NCBI GenBank assembly: GCA_039881145.1 | Contig: JAYKKI010000066.1 | Span: 11,983,501 to 12,047,500, forward strand | DNA: 64,000 nt | Origin: Druceiella hillmani | Taxonomy: Eukaryota > Arthropoda > Insecta > Lepidoptera > Hepialidae | Direction: 5' to 3' | Shown: one piece after another, positions 37,223 to 47,845 of the stretch | Position numbering within the stretch: position 1 is the first letter of the stretch | Layout: each line of letters starts with the position of its first letter | Made by a program: the position numbers and the translations under genes | Notes under the pieces: generated by a model | The model's input: the letters and a program-made list of their open reading frames with translations, nothing else | Databases searched by the model: none | Told to the model about the DNA's origin: nothing

Positions 37223-37796
37223 TAATATATTGAATTGAGGTTGAAAAGCTGAATAAACTACTAATTATACAATTGACAATAGAACTTGGATACTTGGCTT
37301 CGTTGGCTAATACAAAGTACAAATATAAAAATTTCCAAGAGCACCCTATATATAAAAAAATAGAACCTTATTAATTGAAACTGAAAAAAATTTAAATATA
37401 TTTTGCCAATCTTAAACAGTGGGACATCGTTTATTATATTTACCGGATTTTTATATCTAAAGTTATTTTTTGATCAAAAATGTTTTTTTTTCAAATAACC
37501 CTTACCAAGAATTATCTTAATGCTAATTTACCGCATTGAAGTTTTAAGTTTATACGTTTAGGATTCTTGACAATGTTTTGCTACGAATAAAGTTAGCTAT
37601 AGACGAAAATTTGTACCTGATAAATTTGCATGTCACAGTATTTTGCACAAATTTCATGACGCTTATATAGCCACGGCCTGCAACTGTAACTTGAAAAGCC
37701 TCAGTATACTTGGAAGAAAAAGAAAAAGATACGTTGAAAATAAAATAAAACGATGCGTTCGTTTTCGACGCTTTTGGTTTCGATTCTCAAAAATAA

Positions 37797-37885
37797 AAAA
37801 ATACAAACATCCTAGTTTAGTTAAACTGGTTAAAAATACAAACATCCTAGTTTAGTTAAACTGGTTAAAAATACAAAAATCCTAG
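37797..37885. repeat. 35-bp tandem repeat, about 2.5 copies
   Basis: ATACAAACATCCTAGTTTAG starts at 37801 and again at 37836, and a shortened copy begins at 37871, giving an exact period of 35. The first two units are identical, so the duplication is recent. Confidence 0.9.
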
Positions 37886-39249
37886 TAGGGCGATTAATAA
37901 AAAAGAAATAAGTCTAATAAATGAGTTGAGAATTTTTACACGTATTTGGCATAATTATTTAATAATGAACAAAAAAATAAGACGTATTAATGAGAATGTC
38001 AAAAAACACATTAGAAAGATAGAGAGAGAAAGCGAGAACATTACGATAGAGCAAGAGAAATGAATTATCCTACCTCAATTATTTTAAACGTTAAGTTGCA
38101 TTATTCTTGAAATTTGTAGCGTAATATCCAAATCAAACTATTTTAAGGTCGAATTTGAAGTTTATTGAAAATAAAATTTTTCTCAATTGTTAATTTTCAT
38201 CCCTTATAACATTTTAATAAAACATAGAATTCGACGGAACAAGTTCAGTTTATTCGGTTTCTGTCTTTTTGGGGGTTATAGTTCCATTTATTTGACCCCG
38301 TTAATCCGTATCCGTAACAATTTTTATTATTCTCCTGTCACAGAAAAAAGTGTGAAATGTAATTTATTGAATAAATGAATCTAATATTATTAATTAGGTT
38401 ATTTGAAACATAAACAATGCACCATTGATTATTTACTCATTAAATTTGTGTTTTTGCTTGTTTGATTCTTAAAGAAATGTTCTTACTAAAAATATAGCAT
38501 TGGTCATCTAACAATTTCGATCTTTTAAATGATTTGTATGGAGTTTCAAGCAATGTAATACTTATCAGATGAGCTGGTAGCATATCGTTTAAGAGGACGT
38601 TTTGAAATTGATTCTCCTATTAGGTTATATTAAGAAACGAGAATTTCTTCTTCTTCTAACTAGACCGAATTTAATCTGTCGAATTGTCATTTTTCTTCTC
38701 TCTATAAATAACTTAAATAACTATGTTATTTTTTGCAGTTTCCGCAAACTGAAAAAGTATTTTATAGTAACTGATTTTAAAAAAAGGTGGAAATTTTCAT
38801 ATAACTTGCGTTGTACCAATGGAAAATATATTATACTTTGGAACAATTCACTGAATTTTGGAACAATTCACTGATGGAAAATATTTTATTGAATTTTTCC
38901 TCTGAAACTTAAATTGTTCTCGAGTCAAAAAAACTACGTCTTTGCAGCTAATGATAATTTCCCTTTAAGAACTGACATGCTGAAGCCATTCCGTTAGGCT
39001 GACTTAAATTGTATCGGAAAGGATATGGAATCACTTTATATCGAGAGCTGAAAAAATTGCAGATCTTAGCAGCGCGTTTCAGCGTTTTGCTTCTCATAAC
39101 TCTTTTCATACTAGAGTAAATCCTAGATATACTTCACCAAAATTCTTTAATTCTGAATAACTTGAAAGTTATACATTAAAAAAGTACATAAAAACAGCTA
39201 CGCGAATGAAATATAACTCATTTTTAAGTTCATTCAATATTTTTAACGT

Positions 39250-39282
39250 TAATATATATATACATATATATATATGTACATA

Positions 39283-39322
<40 letters not shown>

Positions 39323-39341
39323 TGTATGTATATACATATAC
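39250..39341. repeat. (TA)n-rich microsatellite
   Basis: TA blocks mixed with ACATATAT, GTACATATGC and TATGTATG units. Confidence 0.9.
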
Positions 39342-41142
39342 ACTACGGACATACAAATTACAACATGAGGAATGAAAAAATTATTGATATTTTACCAGTT
39401 TAACGACTTTAAGTTTTATATCTAGTTAGTAATTTCCTAAGGAAAGAAATTTATGTAACTATAACCAATAAATAAATAATTTATTCTTGTACTCGTATTT
39501 GTTTTGTTATTAAGTTGATTGATTCTCTGGGCAGGTTTTGATTTCCTAAGAAATTGAAAAGATACTGTAGACCGGTTACACAAATAATATCGTGACTTAA
39601 ATTTTATTTTTCTTTAATGTTTCGTACCTTCAAAGAAAAAAATGCAACCTCACTCAAGTAAAAATAAACGTCTGTCCGTTCGTCCATAACAGCCATTTTT
39701 CTTAAAAACACCTTGATGTAGAAAATTTAAATTTAGCAAAGTAATAAAACTATGTCAACAATATGAAATAATAAAACCATATCAACAAATCAATAAGGAA
39801 TTCTCTAGTGGTTGAAAAGTTTTCCTAGTCTTATATTATTTCGCAAATTATTTATTTTTTTTACGAGAAAAAGCAATTCTCGGGTTACGGTAGGTTTAAT
39901 TTTTGTATGAAATCTTACATGAATATTTCATACGCAGCTAACCTCATATCTTAAATATAATAAGTCTTATTCTTAACATAGCAAGTATATAATTCGTTCC
40001 GCATTCTGAAATATTTTTTTCTAAAACTTCTTTTTATCCTATTAATAAAAAGCTGTGGGTGTACTAACTAAAACCACATGAAATCACCGTTTTAGCACGA
40101 GCACGCTCAAGCGCGACTGACAGCAAAACTTGTATAAATCCTCTACAGAGGTTCAATGATGCTGGCATAAGTAAAACCTTTGCAAGTATTCATAAACAAA
40201 AGTCAACATACAAATGTGCGCAAAGATGAATAAATATTAATATATAATTAATAGCATTGTAAAAATATGTAGTCACTGAAAAAAGAAAAATTTTGAAAAT
40301 TCAATTATAGTTTTTTTCAGAATATGCGAATGAAATACAAGAAATTAAGTTACTTATAATATTTATGAAAAAACTGCTACCAGTAAATAAGCTAAATTTG
40401 ATGGAAAAGAAAATGGCTATAAAAATATAATTATTGGAAAAAGTATTGTAGGGTAATATTTGGCTTATTTCGTAGTTTTCGTTATGATTAGCAAATATAC
40501 TAAAATCACCCCGCAGAAGAAAAGAACTACGCAACTGGTGTGTATTTCTCTGAAACCGTTTATATTCCTTTGTTAGTTTTGTTAACATATACCAAAAATA
40601 AATTTTCAACGCTATGGATTAGTATGAAAACTGAAAATGGATAAATATTTGAGAGAATTAAAAGTTTAAATTAGATGTCACTAGAAGGACTTAAATTTTT
40701 GGATAAACTCTCTTTTTTTAATAAACTCTCTTGTATGGAATGGAACTCAAATTTGATAAAATGGACAAAAAATTAAACTAACAAATTTGCAGCTACAAAT
40801 ATACAATTTTCAATATAACAAAGTCAAAAAAACTTGATAACAAGATATTTGACACGAAACTACGTATTACCTTTAAAACTCTGAAATATGGATCTCAATG
40901 GACTTACGACACTATGCACGCATAATATTACCAATTAAATTGTATAAGTATGTAAGGTGAATGCAAAATAAGGGCAAAACATTTATATTTCTATTAATAA
41001 TTTCAGTATTTTACTTATTTAAGTGCACATAAAGCACAGAAAAATACCTTGAATAACTTGTTTGTCTGTTCATTTGTTTGTGATCGAATAAGACAATCGT
41101 TTCTGTCAATAATAGAAGAATCATTTCTGTCAAATAGAAAAG

Positions 41143-41658
41143 ATGGTAACCCTAATTGGGCTTCGTTTCATACGATATATTTTTTTTGCAGTTCTCAAAA
41201 AACTTTGCAATAAACTTTTTGTTCCTTATCAAGCGGCTGCTACCTCCGAAGTTTGTAAGAGCCTCGAAGAAAATTTTCTGCTGAAGTTTAATAAGCAATT
41301 CCCTAATAAAGATGTCGGTTCCGTTCAACAATTTCTCCGTAGGCAAAACTTAATTATGTACATTTCTGCCCGTGCATTTGACGAGGATCAGCCTTGGAAC
41401 CTTACGCACGCTCCATTTGCTATGCCTGGCCATAACACATCGCAGGTTTAGTTACTTATTGCAGAAAAGTTTCACAGCAATGACGATAAGAGGAACTTAC
41501 GCTCGCAAAACTGCAACATTCTCTTTTATGTCGTTAATGTCATTTCAACTTTGACTCTGCCTGCTAACATTATGTTAATGTGCTATAACTGTTCATATAC
41601 TTCGTCTCCTAACGCTAGGTGGTACAATACCTGTAAATTAACATACAGAATTAAATAG
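41143..41658 (+). CDS. Coding-like frame of unknown function, one internal stop
   Basis: From about 41198 the frame has clearly higher GC and coding-like composition than its surroundings. A polypyrimidine tract ending TTTTTTTTGCAG at about 41183-41194 looks like a true 3' splice site, so the exon may start there rather than at the ATG at 41143. The protein includes EVCKSLEENFLLKFNKQFPN, ARAFDEDQPWNLTHAPFAMP, then GHNTSQ. At this point CAG/GTTTAG could be a donor, or the TAG at 41449 may be a nonsense change. The same frame resumes to 41656 with NIMLMCYNCSYTSSP, RWYNTCK, a four-cysteine arrangement compatible with a small zinc knuckle. The family was not recognised. It may be a decayed mobile or viral gene, or a host exon. 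Confidence 0.35.
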
Positions 41659-41884
41659 AGTAGGTTTAAAGCAGTCGATTATGGGGCGTATTATTTGTGG
41701 TAATTTTTAGTACAAAATTAGACACTACATCTGAAAAGGTATACATGGCAGCAGCTAAGCACAATATATAATCTGATGTAGTAAGTAATTTTAGACATGC
41801 TTCCCACATTTTCTCAATAATATTGTATCGATAAGAGAAATAATGTGATTTTTCGTATTTGACTAAAGAAAGCACAAACTCCAC

Positions 41885-42211
41885 TTACATTGCTTTTGTT
41901 TTGGAAATAATTGCCAGATTATTCCCTAAGTAGACAAGTTCGTGAAGTGACTTATTAACGGAAATAAGTCCTGACAGAGCAAATAAATGTAATCCGATAA
42001 TCCGATTTGTACATCTCCCTTCCGTTAAAATAGCATTAAAGATCGCCTTAACAAAGAAAGAAGACAAAATAGTCGAATACTTGTGAATGTACTTATAAAT
42101 ACTACTTCGAATTAAGAGAAAATGTTCCATTTCAAAAGCTGTGATTTTTCCGTGAGATAGAGTACGTATTTTTTTTATTTCTCTAGCGTTGGGTAATTTT
42201 CTCATTTGCAA
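41885..42211 (-). CDS. Coding-like minus-strand frame, possible exon, unknown function
   Basis: A 108-codon frame with composition richer in GC than its flanks. It contains two hydrophobic helical stretches (YSTILSSFFVKAIFNAIL and RIIGLHLFALSGLISV). Its last codons overlap AAAGCAAT/GTAAGTGG (41887/41886 on the minus strand), a strong splice donor, so the TAA right after may not be the real end. EGRCTNRIIGLHLFALSG loosely recalls a Bcl-2 BH1 segment but lacks the Trp-Gly of the NWGR signature and has no visible BH2, so no assignment is made. A further minus-strand frame (41884-41666) follows directly. It lies tail-to-tail with the plus-strand frame ending at 41658. Confidence 0.3.
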   Translation of the reverse strand: MQMRKLPNAREIKKIRTLSHGKITAFEMEHFLLIRSSIYKYIHKYSTILSSFFVKAIFNAILTEGRCTNRIIGLHLFALSGLISVNKSLHELVYLGNNLAIISKTKAM

Positions 42212-43331
42212 CCCAAATTTGAGAATTTGTCAGATCCAGCAAGTGATTCAATGTACAACTAATATTCTTCCATACTTTCGCCAGTTTGTGGTTTGTGTTG
42301 AATTACAGTGACGGTGATCGTATTAAAGATACATTGAAACACCACGTTTAACTTAATATCACTCATTGGAATTGTAGGCCACCTAACTGAAGGATAGCAA
42401 TAGATCATTAAAAACAATTAATAATGTTAATGAATCAACTTAATAACTTTAGTGGAGAATATCATACTTTTTCTAACCGAGACTGCTGAAAATATCACAT
42501 CTAAAGCCTAATTATCAAATATGAAATTATCATAGGTCGGTATAATTGGTGTTACAACGTTTATTTAATATAAAATACATCTTAGTTACGAACGGCACTA
42601 CTAACAACGAAATCGACCTTATTATCATAGCACTAACTATAGTACAATGATATCCTCATCATGAAATATTGGGATTTCTGAATAACAAAATCAGTACTCT
42701 CAGTTCATTATATGACGGTCTACAATACACATTTTAGCAAAAAATATATATTTTTCAGCGGATATACACTCTACTTCAATCATTGCTTCTCAGTTTGTAA
42801 CGGAAATTAGATGTATTTTAGTAATAAACTCGATGCTTGATTATAAACAGCAATGATGATAAACAAATACTTATTGTTAACACGTGCTATATTTTAACAT
42901 TGTGTACGTTATACTTTAATGAATCGATAATATTGAATTTAAACTTTTCTCATGTAAAACACCTAAATAATCAAAGAACTTTTCGTTACATAACAAAGTG
43001 AACGGAATTCTTTTTACAATAGCAGGTACCATTGTAGCAAGTAATTGAACAGTTACCTTTGAATAGTTACGGATAAAATATTATATTTTCTGGGAATTGC
43101 TATAACACACTGAAAAATATTGTTATTCAAATTTGATTGAAATCCGTTCAATATATTCAATATAAGTCCATCATATAACGAAATAACCTAAAATAATCGA
43201 AATAATTTTTATTTCAAAACTGATTATAAAGGGATGTGAAAAATTATTTATCCTTTACATATTTTCCCCTTATTACCAGGAAAATAAAAAAATATACCGA
43301 AAATTCAAAAATAGTTCAGCAATATTATGAG
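42212..43331. other. AT-rich stretch, nothing recognised
   Basis: Unremarkable DNA up to the TA target duplication of the pogo-like element. Confidence 0.5.
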
Positions 43332-43343
43332 TAGGGGAAATAC

Positions 43344-43376
43344 GTACAAAATGACATATATGTACAAAATGACATA
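43344..43376 (+). repeat. Left-end tandem motif GTACAAAATGACATA (two copies)
   Basis: The 15-mer occurs at 43344-43358, inside the TIR, and identically at 43362-43376 just inside it. Related copies are at 43730-43761 and 45751-45788. Such iterated subterminal motifs are typical transposase-binding sites. Confidence 0.8.
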
Positions 43377-43496
43377 GGCGGCTTATTTTGAATTTGGCGG
43401 GCTTTAACACGAAACTGACAGTGACACCACGCGGCCATAACGACACTTTATAATCTTTAAAATGTTGAACGCATACATTTCATTCGTCTTGGTGTC

Positions 43497-45732
43497 ATGG
43501 CCGATAATAGGTATTCACACGTTACGAGTTTTTTTTCATGCTGTCGAAGTTTTTGTTCAAATGGTAAGTTTTTTGTTATTGTATCTATTTATGTAGCATT
43601 TGTTTCATTTCTCAAACACTTGTGTTCAAATTAAATAACTTATTTTTAGAAAAAGACCTCTTTGTATATTTATTTACAAATTTTATTATTTTAAAATGCT
43701 CTACAGACAAAACGAAATACATATGTAAAGGACAAAATGGCATAAGTATGTCATTTTGTCCATAACTTATGTGTTATATGTAGGTATGTATTTTTTTCAG
43801 ATACCAAAATTCCACGCGATTATAAACGAACGACTGATCGACAATCTTGGAGTACGGAGTCAACGAAGAAAGCCATTGAGGCAGTTTGAGATAAGAAAAT
43901 GGGCTGGTTATTGGCCTCAAAAACATTTGGTGTTCCTCAAGCAACGCTTCGCAGGCATGTTTTAGACACTAATAAAACTTTGGATTCAAATTCAAAAGGC
44001 ATTGGTTGTTGGAAAGCCATCTTACCATCTGATGTGGAAAGGCAACTAGTTGAGCATATGAAATTCCTTGAAAATCGTTTGTCCGGATTAACACAAGCAT
44101 CGGTACAAGAATTAGCTTTTCAGATGGCTGAAAAAAACGGTTTTACTAATAAATTTAACATCCAGAAGAAAAAGGCAAGACAAGACTGGTTGGATGGATT
44201 TCTAACACGTAATAAAAATATATCTTTGCGCAAATCAGAAGCCACTTCAGCAGTTCGCGCTCAAGTTTTTAATCGGCTGCAAGTCCAAAAATTTTATTAG
44301 TTGTACGGAATCTATTGGCTATAGATCGCACCGTATTTATAATGCTGATGAATCTGGGCTATCTACAGTACAAAAACGTAAAAATATTTTAGCTACCACG
44401 GGAAGGAAACAAGTCGAATTTATAACTAGTGCGGAGCGTGGAGCAAACACCACTGTTATTTGTTGTGTTAATGCTGTTGGAACTTTCATCCCGCCGATGA
44501 TGATATTTCCTAGAAAAAATATGAACAACGAACTTATAGATGAAGCTCCTCCTGGCACTTTAGGTGTAACTCAAAAATCAGGCTGGATGACCACCAAAAT
44601 ATTTATGAAATGGATAAAGCATTTCCAAAGTTTTGTAAAAGCAAGCATTGACGATAAAGTAAGTCTAATTGTCGATGGACATTCAAGTCATAACGGCATT
44701 AAGACTTTGAAATGCGCAAAAGAAAACGGGATTAATGTCATTTGTCTGCTTCCACATTGCACTCATCGCATGCAATCTCTTGACGTCTCCTTGTTTGGGC
44801 CTTTGAAGACCTACTATAACTAAGAAATTGCTAAATGGCTGAAGTCACATCCTGAACGTGTTGTTACGCATCTTCAGATCGCCGGCTTGTTCAATGAAGC
44901 ATATGGCAAGACAGCTACAGTGCAAAATGCATGTCACGGATTTAAAAGCACTAGCATCTGACCCCTAAACCCTGATATATTACGAGCCCGCTGAAACCAC
45001 AAACATACCACTGGAAGACAACTCCGATGAACAGCCTCCTCAGCTTGCAACAGCAATGAGCTCTGTCGAGTCTGAACAGGCTTTGACACAACCTTCACAA
45101 TAAGCAGATGATTCATTTCCTGTGACAAATAACTCTCAGGTCGCTGTGGCTGCTACGTTACTTCTTGTTCAGCCATGGTCCCATGATACGATATCTGAAG
45201 AAAATAATGCAGCCGAAATAAGGGCACTTACCGACCCACAAGTTGAAAATTCACCTCAGGTTCCAACAACAAACTCCGGTTTAGAAGTTTTTTTAACTGC
45301 TGCTATCAATGAACGTCCATTGTCTTCTTCTCTTGCTGTTCCTATTGAGGTGGTTTCTCCGGTGCCAAAAGGATGTTTTATTAGTAGCCAAGGGAAACGT
45401 TAACCAAAAATTTGACAGAGCTCGTTGGTGTAGACTTGTGCTCTTAATATGTTGGAAATAAAATCTAAAAATGAGCCCAAAGCTCCCTCAACAACGATAA
45501 AACGCAAAACTACCAGAATTTATATGTAGAAAATGATGAGGAAGAAGATTTTCCTAATATTTCTCATGACGATGAAGAGGACTGTGCTTGCATTTACTGT
45601 AACGACTTTTATTCAAGATCTAAGCCCGGAGAAGACTGGTTGCGGTGCTTACAATGCTCGCTTTGGGCTTACGTTTTTTGCACTAATGTTCCAAGAAGAA
45701 CTAAGCGTTTCATTTGCAAATTATGCCAATAA
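43497..45732 (+). pseudogene. pogo/Tigger-like transposase with C-terminal PHD-like finger
   Basis: Exon 1 could start at ATG 43497 (MADNRYSHVTSFF) and end at a GTAAGT donor (43564). The acceptor TTTTTTTCAG ends at 43800 and keeps frame. Exon 2 opens IPRDYKRTTDRQSWSTES (a pipsqueak-type HTH), has TGA at 43887 where Arg is expected, then MGWLLASKTFGVPQATLRRH. A CENP-B-type HTH follows to about 44270. After a frameshift near 44283-44295 comes the DDE domain: YNADESGLS (D at 44347), LIVDGHSSHNG (D at 44674) and QSLDVSLFGPLK (D at 44782), with 35 residues between the last two (DD35D). TAA at 44821 and TGA near 44959 replace Gln and Trp; further frameshifts lie at about 44975 and between 45403 and 45583. 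The C-terminus CACIYC, CLQC, FC, CKLC (45583-45729) is a PHD-like zinc finger. ACCAAAATTCCACGC at 43803 could be a mutated start (ATG to ATT). Confidence 0.9.
43730..43761. promoter_or_regulatory. Palindrome of the transposon end motif upstream of exon 2
   Basis: GGACAAAATGGCATA (43730-43744) and TATGTCATTTTGTCC (43747-43761) form an inverted repeat with one mismatch and a 2-base spacer. It is the same motif found in the TIRs. It lies inside the intron, 39 bases before the splice acceptor of the transposase gene. If the transposase binds the motif, this could mediate autoregulation; that is inference. Confidence 0.6.
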
Positions 45733-45750
45733 TTTTCTAGCTATTACATG

Positions 45751-45788
45751 TATGTCATTATGTCTATTGGCAATATGTCATTTTGTCC
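45751..45788 (-). repeat. Right-end copies of the motif TATGTCATTTTGTCC
   Basis: TATGTCATTATGTCT at 45751-45765 and TATGTCATTTTGTCC at 45774-45788 are in the same orientation as the right TIR copy at 45934-45948. They lie just after the transposase stop, in the 3' untranslated part. Confidence 0.75.
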
Positions 45789-45960
45789 GAAGTATATGGA
45801 TAAAATGGATTATGATTGATTTCAGTTAAATATTTTTTTTTGTTTCGATAATTTAAGGACCAAAGATGATTGTTGTAAGCTACGGATGTGCTGTGAACTA
45901 CCAATAAAAAGTTATGATACAAAAACGAAACTATATGTCATTTTGAACATATTTACCCTA

Positions 45961-47647
45961 TCAAAAAAACAAAATGTATGAGTTAAAATAGTGGGTTGTT
46001 CATAGAAAAATCATTTTACGTCGTATTTACGGAGATTTGCAGTAGTTCGAAAGCTTTCAAGCATATTTCCTATGAAACATGTTTTCTACAAACAAATAGA
46101 TTTTTAATGAAATTATTCTTCAGAATATTTTATCCACGACAGGGAATTTATTTCAAAAATATAAGACAAAGAGATTCATTACTAAATTTGGTCAAATTAA
46201 ATAGTTTTATTTCGCAAAATAATGCAAAATTGTGTCTACATATATTTTCATGACATACTATAATATAAAAATTAACGCAAATCACACATTATGCAATGAT
46301 TATTTCAACTTCGTTACATGATCATTGTAAAGAAATTGATCACATATATGTGCACAAATTCTTGATGTAAATATATTATTTAGAGAAAAATATTAAAAAA
46401 AAAACATTTCGTTTATTGTATACATACGAATTGACTATAGTGTGCTTTTCAATATTAGCTACATTTTTTGTTCGTTATTTTAATGTATTTAGATAATTCA
46501 GGCACTGGAAAATAAGTATCTCGACGGCTTTCCGTCATTTTTCTTGCTCTTTCTAAACAGTCCGGTATAATAATTTATTAATATAAATTGGGAAAATTAT
46601 ACATCAGCAAAAATTTTATTTTATATATCACTGAAAATTTTATTTGAACTGGAGTTATTGAGATTATCCTGGAAAAATAAAGAGACAAACTTTTCTTTCA
46701 CAGTAACAATGACATCATTTCCAACCTCCAGCCGATTCATATTTTCGCCACGAAATTGTTCATTCAGAAATTCAATACATATTAATAATCTCGGATTAAA
46801 AATGATTTAAAAGTTTTAGAAAAGTGATAGTCCTCTTAGGTTAAAAATTGATAAAAGTGTAAAATATTTACAATTGAAATAAAATAAATATGTCGATATT
46901 TGAAAAAAATTTATACAATAATTATAGGAAAAATTTAATTGTATGAAATACAGTCCAAGTGTGTTCAAACTTCAATCAGCTTTATTGATACTAACAATTG
47001 CCCGAAAATATGAAGTGGTATTAATGTTTTCGGGAAGAAATAAACAAAATATTTCTTTTTTACTTTTCAAACGTGAAAAAACAGTTCCTGGCAAACTGAT
47101 TATTTAAATAATTTAAATAAATGGTTGTTAAATAAAATTACACGTTTTACTATAAAATTTCCCATATGTACTTTGAAATAAAAGCAGACATAAAAGTCAA
47201 CGCAACAGAGAAATTTATTAAGAAAATCAATAAGTATTTTCTCAATCTCCGACAGCAAATGTAATTTATCTGTCTAATGGATGTATAGAGACATGAAGAA
47301 AGCATGAATTATTTCTGTACTTTCGTGCTAATTATATGTGGTGTGGATTTTGTTATATTCACTGAACCTAAAATTAGAGAAACCATATTTTATATTGTTA
47401 TTAAGTAATTTTCATTATTGGTTTCGTGATATATTGGTTTACTTGACATAAACAAGTCTTTTTAAAAAATATTGCATTGAAGTCCAATAAGTGAAAACGT
47501 CAATAAAATTAAATTCTCCCCAAAAAATTAAAATTGGTTTACTTAGAATAATAACAGTAAAAATGTAAAGTTTTGTACACAACCTTTATTTTCCAGCAAC
47601 AAACAGTTATTGAATATATTTGGCATTCATTTTGTAGAAATTCATTA
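45961..47647. other. AT-rich stretch, nothing recognised
   Basis: The frame at 45996-46253 has no motif. At about 47605-47645 an inverse of the 45-base extension of the Penelope-like ends (TTGAATATATTTGGC) leads into copy C. Confidence 0.5.
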
Positions 47648-47845
47648 TTCACAATTAAATGAAACTACGTGATGTAGTATTTTTTCTACTTCTTTAAGTT
47701 CTTTACCACGACCTAGGTGGTAAAGAACTTATCTTTACTAATAAACCACCTGAAGATGTTGTAATACAACGAAACCGAATTCGTGGTAAAGAACTTAAAG
47801 GAAGTAGAAAGAATACTACATCACGTAGTTTCATTGAATTGTGAA
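47605..47845. mobile_element. Fold-back of Penelope-like 3' ends with internal ribozyme unit (copy C)
   Basis: The left arm 47648-47709 is an inverse copy of 47783-47845 with few mismatches. Between them, after CCACGACCTAGG, a second partial unit starts GTGGTAAAGAACTTATC (from 47716) and runs through the complete hammerhead-like motif into the right arm. The interval between successive GTGGTAAAG sites (47716 and 47783) is thus a 67-base monomer bounded by predicted cleavage sites. The left arm carries the additional outer 45 bases shared with copies B and D. Confidence 0.8.
47732..47792 (+). ncRNA. Hammerhead ribozyme-like motif, copy C (core intact)
   Basis: Stem I consists of TCTTTA (47732-47737), an 8-base internal loop, and CCAC (47746-47749), pairing with GTGG (47783-47786) and TAAAGA (47787-47792). 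The catalytic core CTGAAGA (47750-47756) satisfies C3 U4 G5 A6 N7 G8 A9. One extra T follows. Stem II is GTTGT/ACAAC with an AAT loop (47758-47770), then GAAA (47771-47774). Predicted cleavage follows C 47782. Stem III is damaged in this copy (CCGAATTC instead of the CCTAGGTC of the other copies), so activity is doubtful. A stem I/II layout with a minimal stem III is the form known from Penelope-like elements. Confidence 0.65.

Larger units (their letters stand above)
37221..41142. other. AT-rich stretch, no gene recognised
   Basis: Small frames such as 37643-37855, 38187-38378, 38602-38874 and 40301-40609 (minus) have no recognisable motifs. The tandem repeats and the TA array are listed separately. 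A 20-bp tandem duplication (TTGGAACAATTCACTGA twice) lies at about 38838-38874. Confidence 0.45.
43334..45958 (+). mobile_element. Complete pogo/Tigger-like DNA transposon (inactive), 2.6 kb
   Basis: The left TIR (43334-43360, starting GGGGAAATACGTACAAAATG) and right TIR (45932-45958, inverse of GGGTAAATATGTTCAAAATG) match at about 24 of 27 positions. They are flanked by TA at 43332-43333 and 45959-45960. Between them lies one decayed transposase gene with an intron. TA duplication, CENP-B-type DNA binding and a DDD catalytic domain place it in the pogo superfamily (Tc1/mariner group). The TIR inner motif GTACAAAATGACATA recurs several times within the element. Overall structure is complete; only point mutations and small indels disable it. 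Confidence 0.9.

Noticed and set aside
43756..43965. Plus-strand frame of 69 codons at the start of exon 2
   Set aside because: Different frame from the HTH-encoding one. The correct frame (IPRDYKRTTDRQSW) is interrupted by the TGA at 43887.
44337..44558. Minus-strand open frame in the pogo-like element
   Set aside because: Shadow of the DDE domain encoded on the plus strand. The minus frame at 44934-45128 is likewise a shadow.
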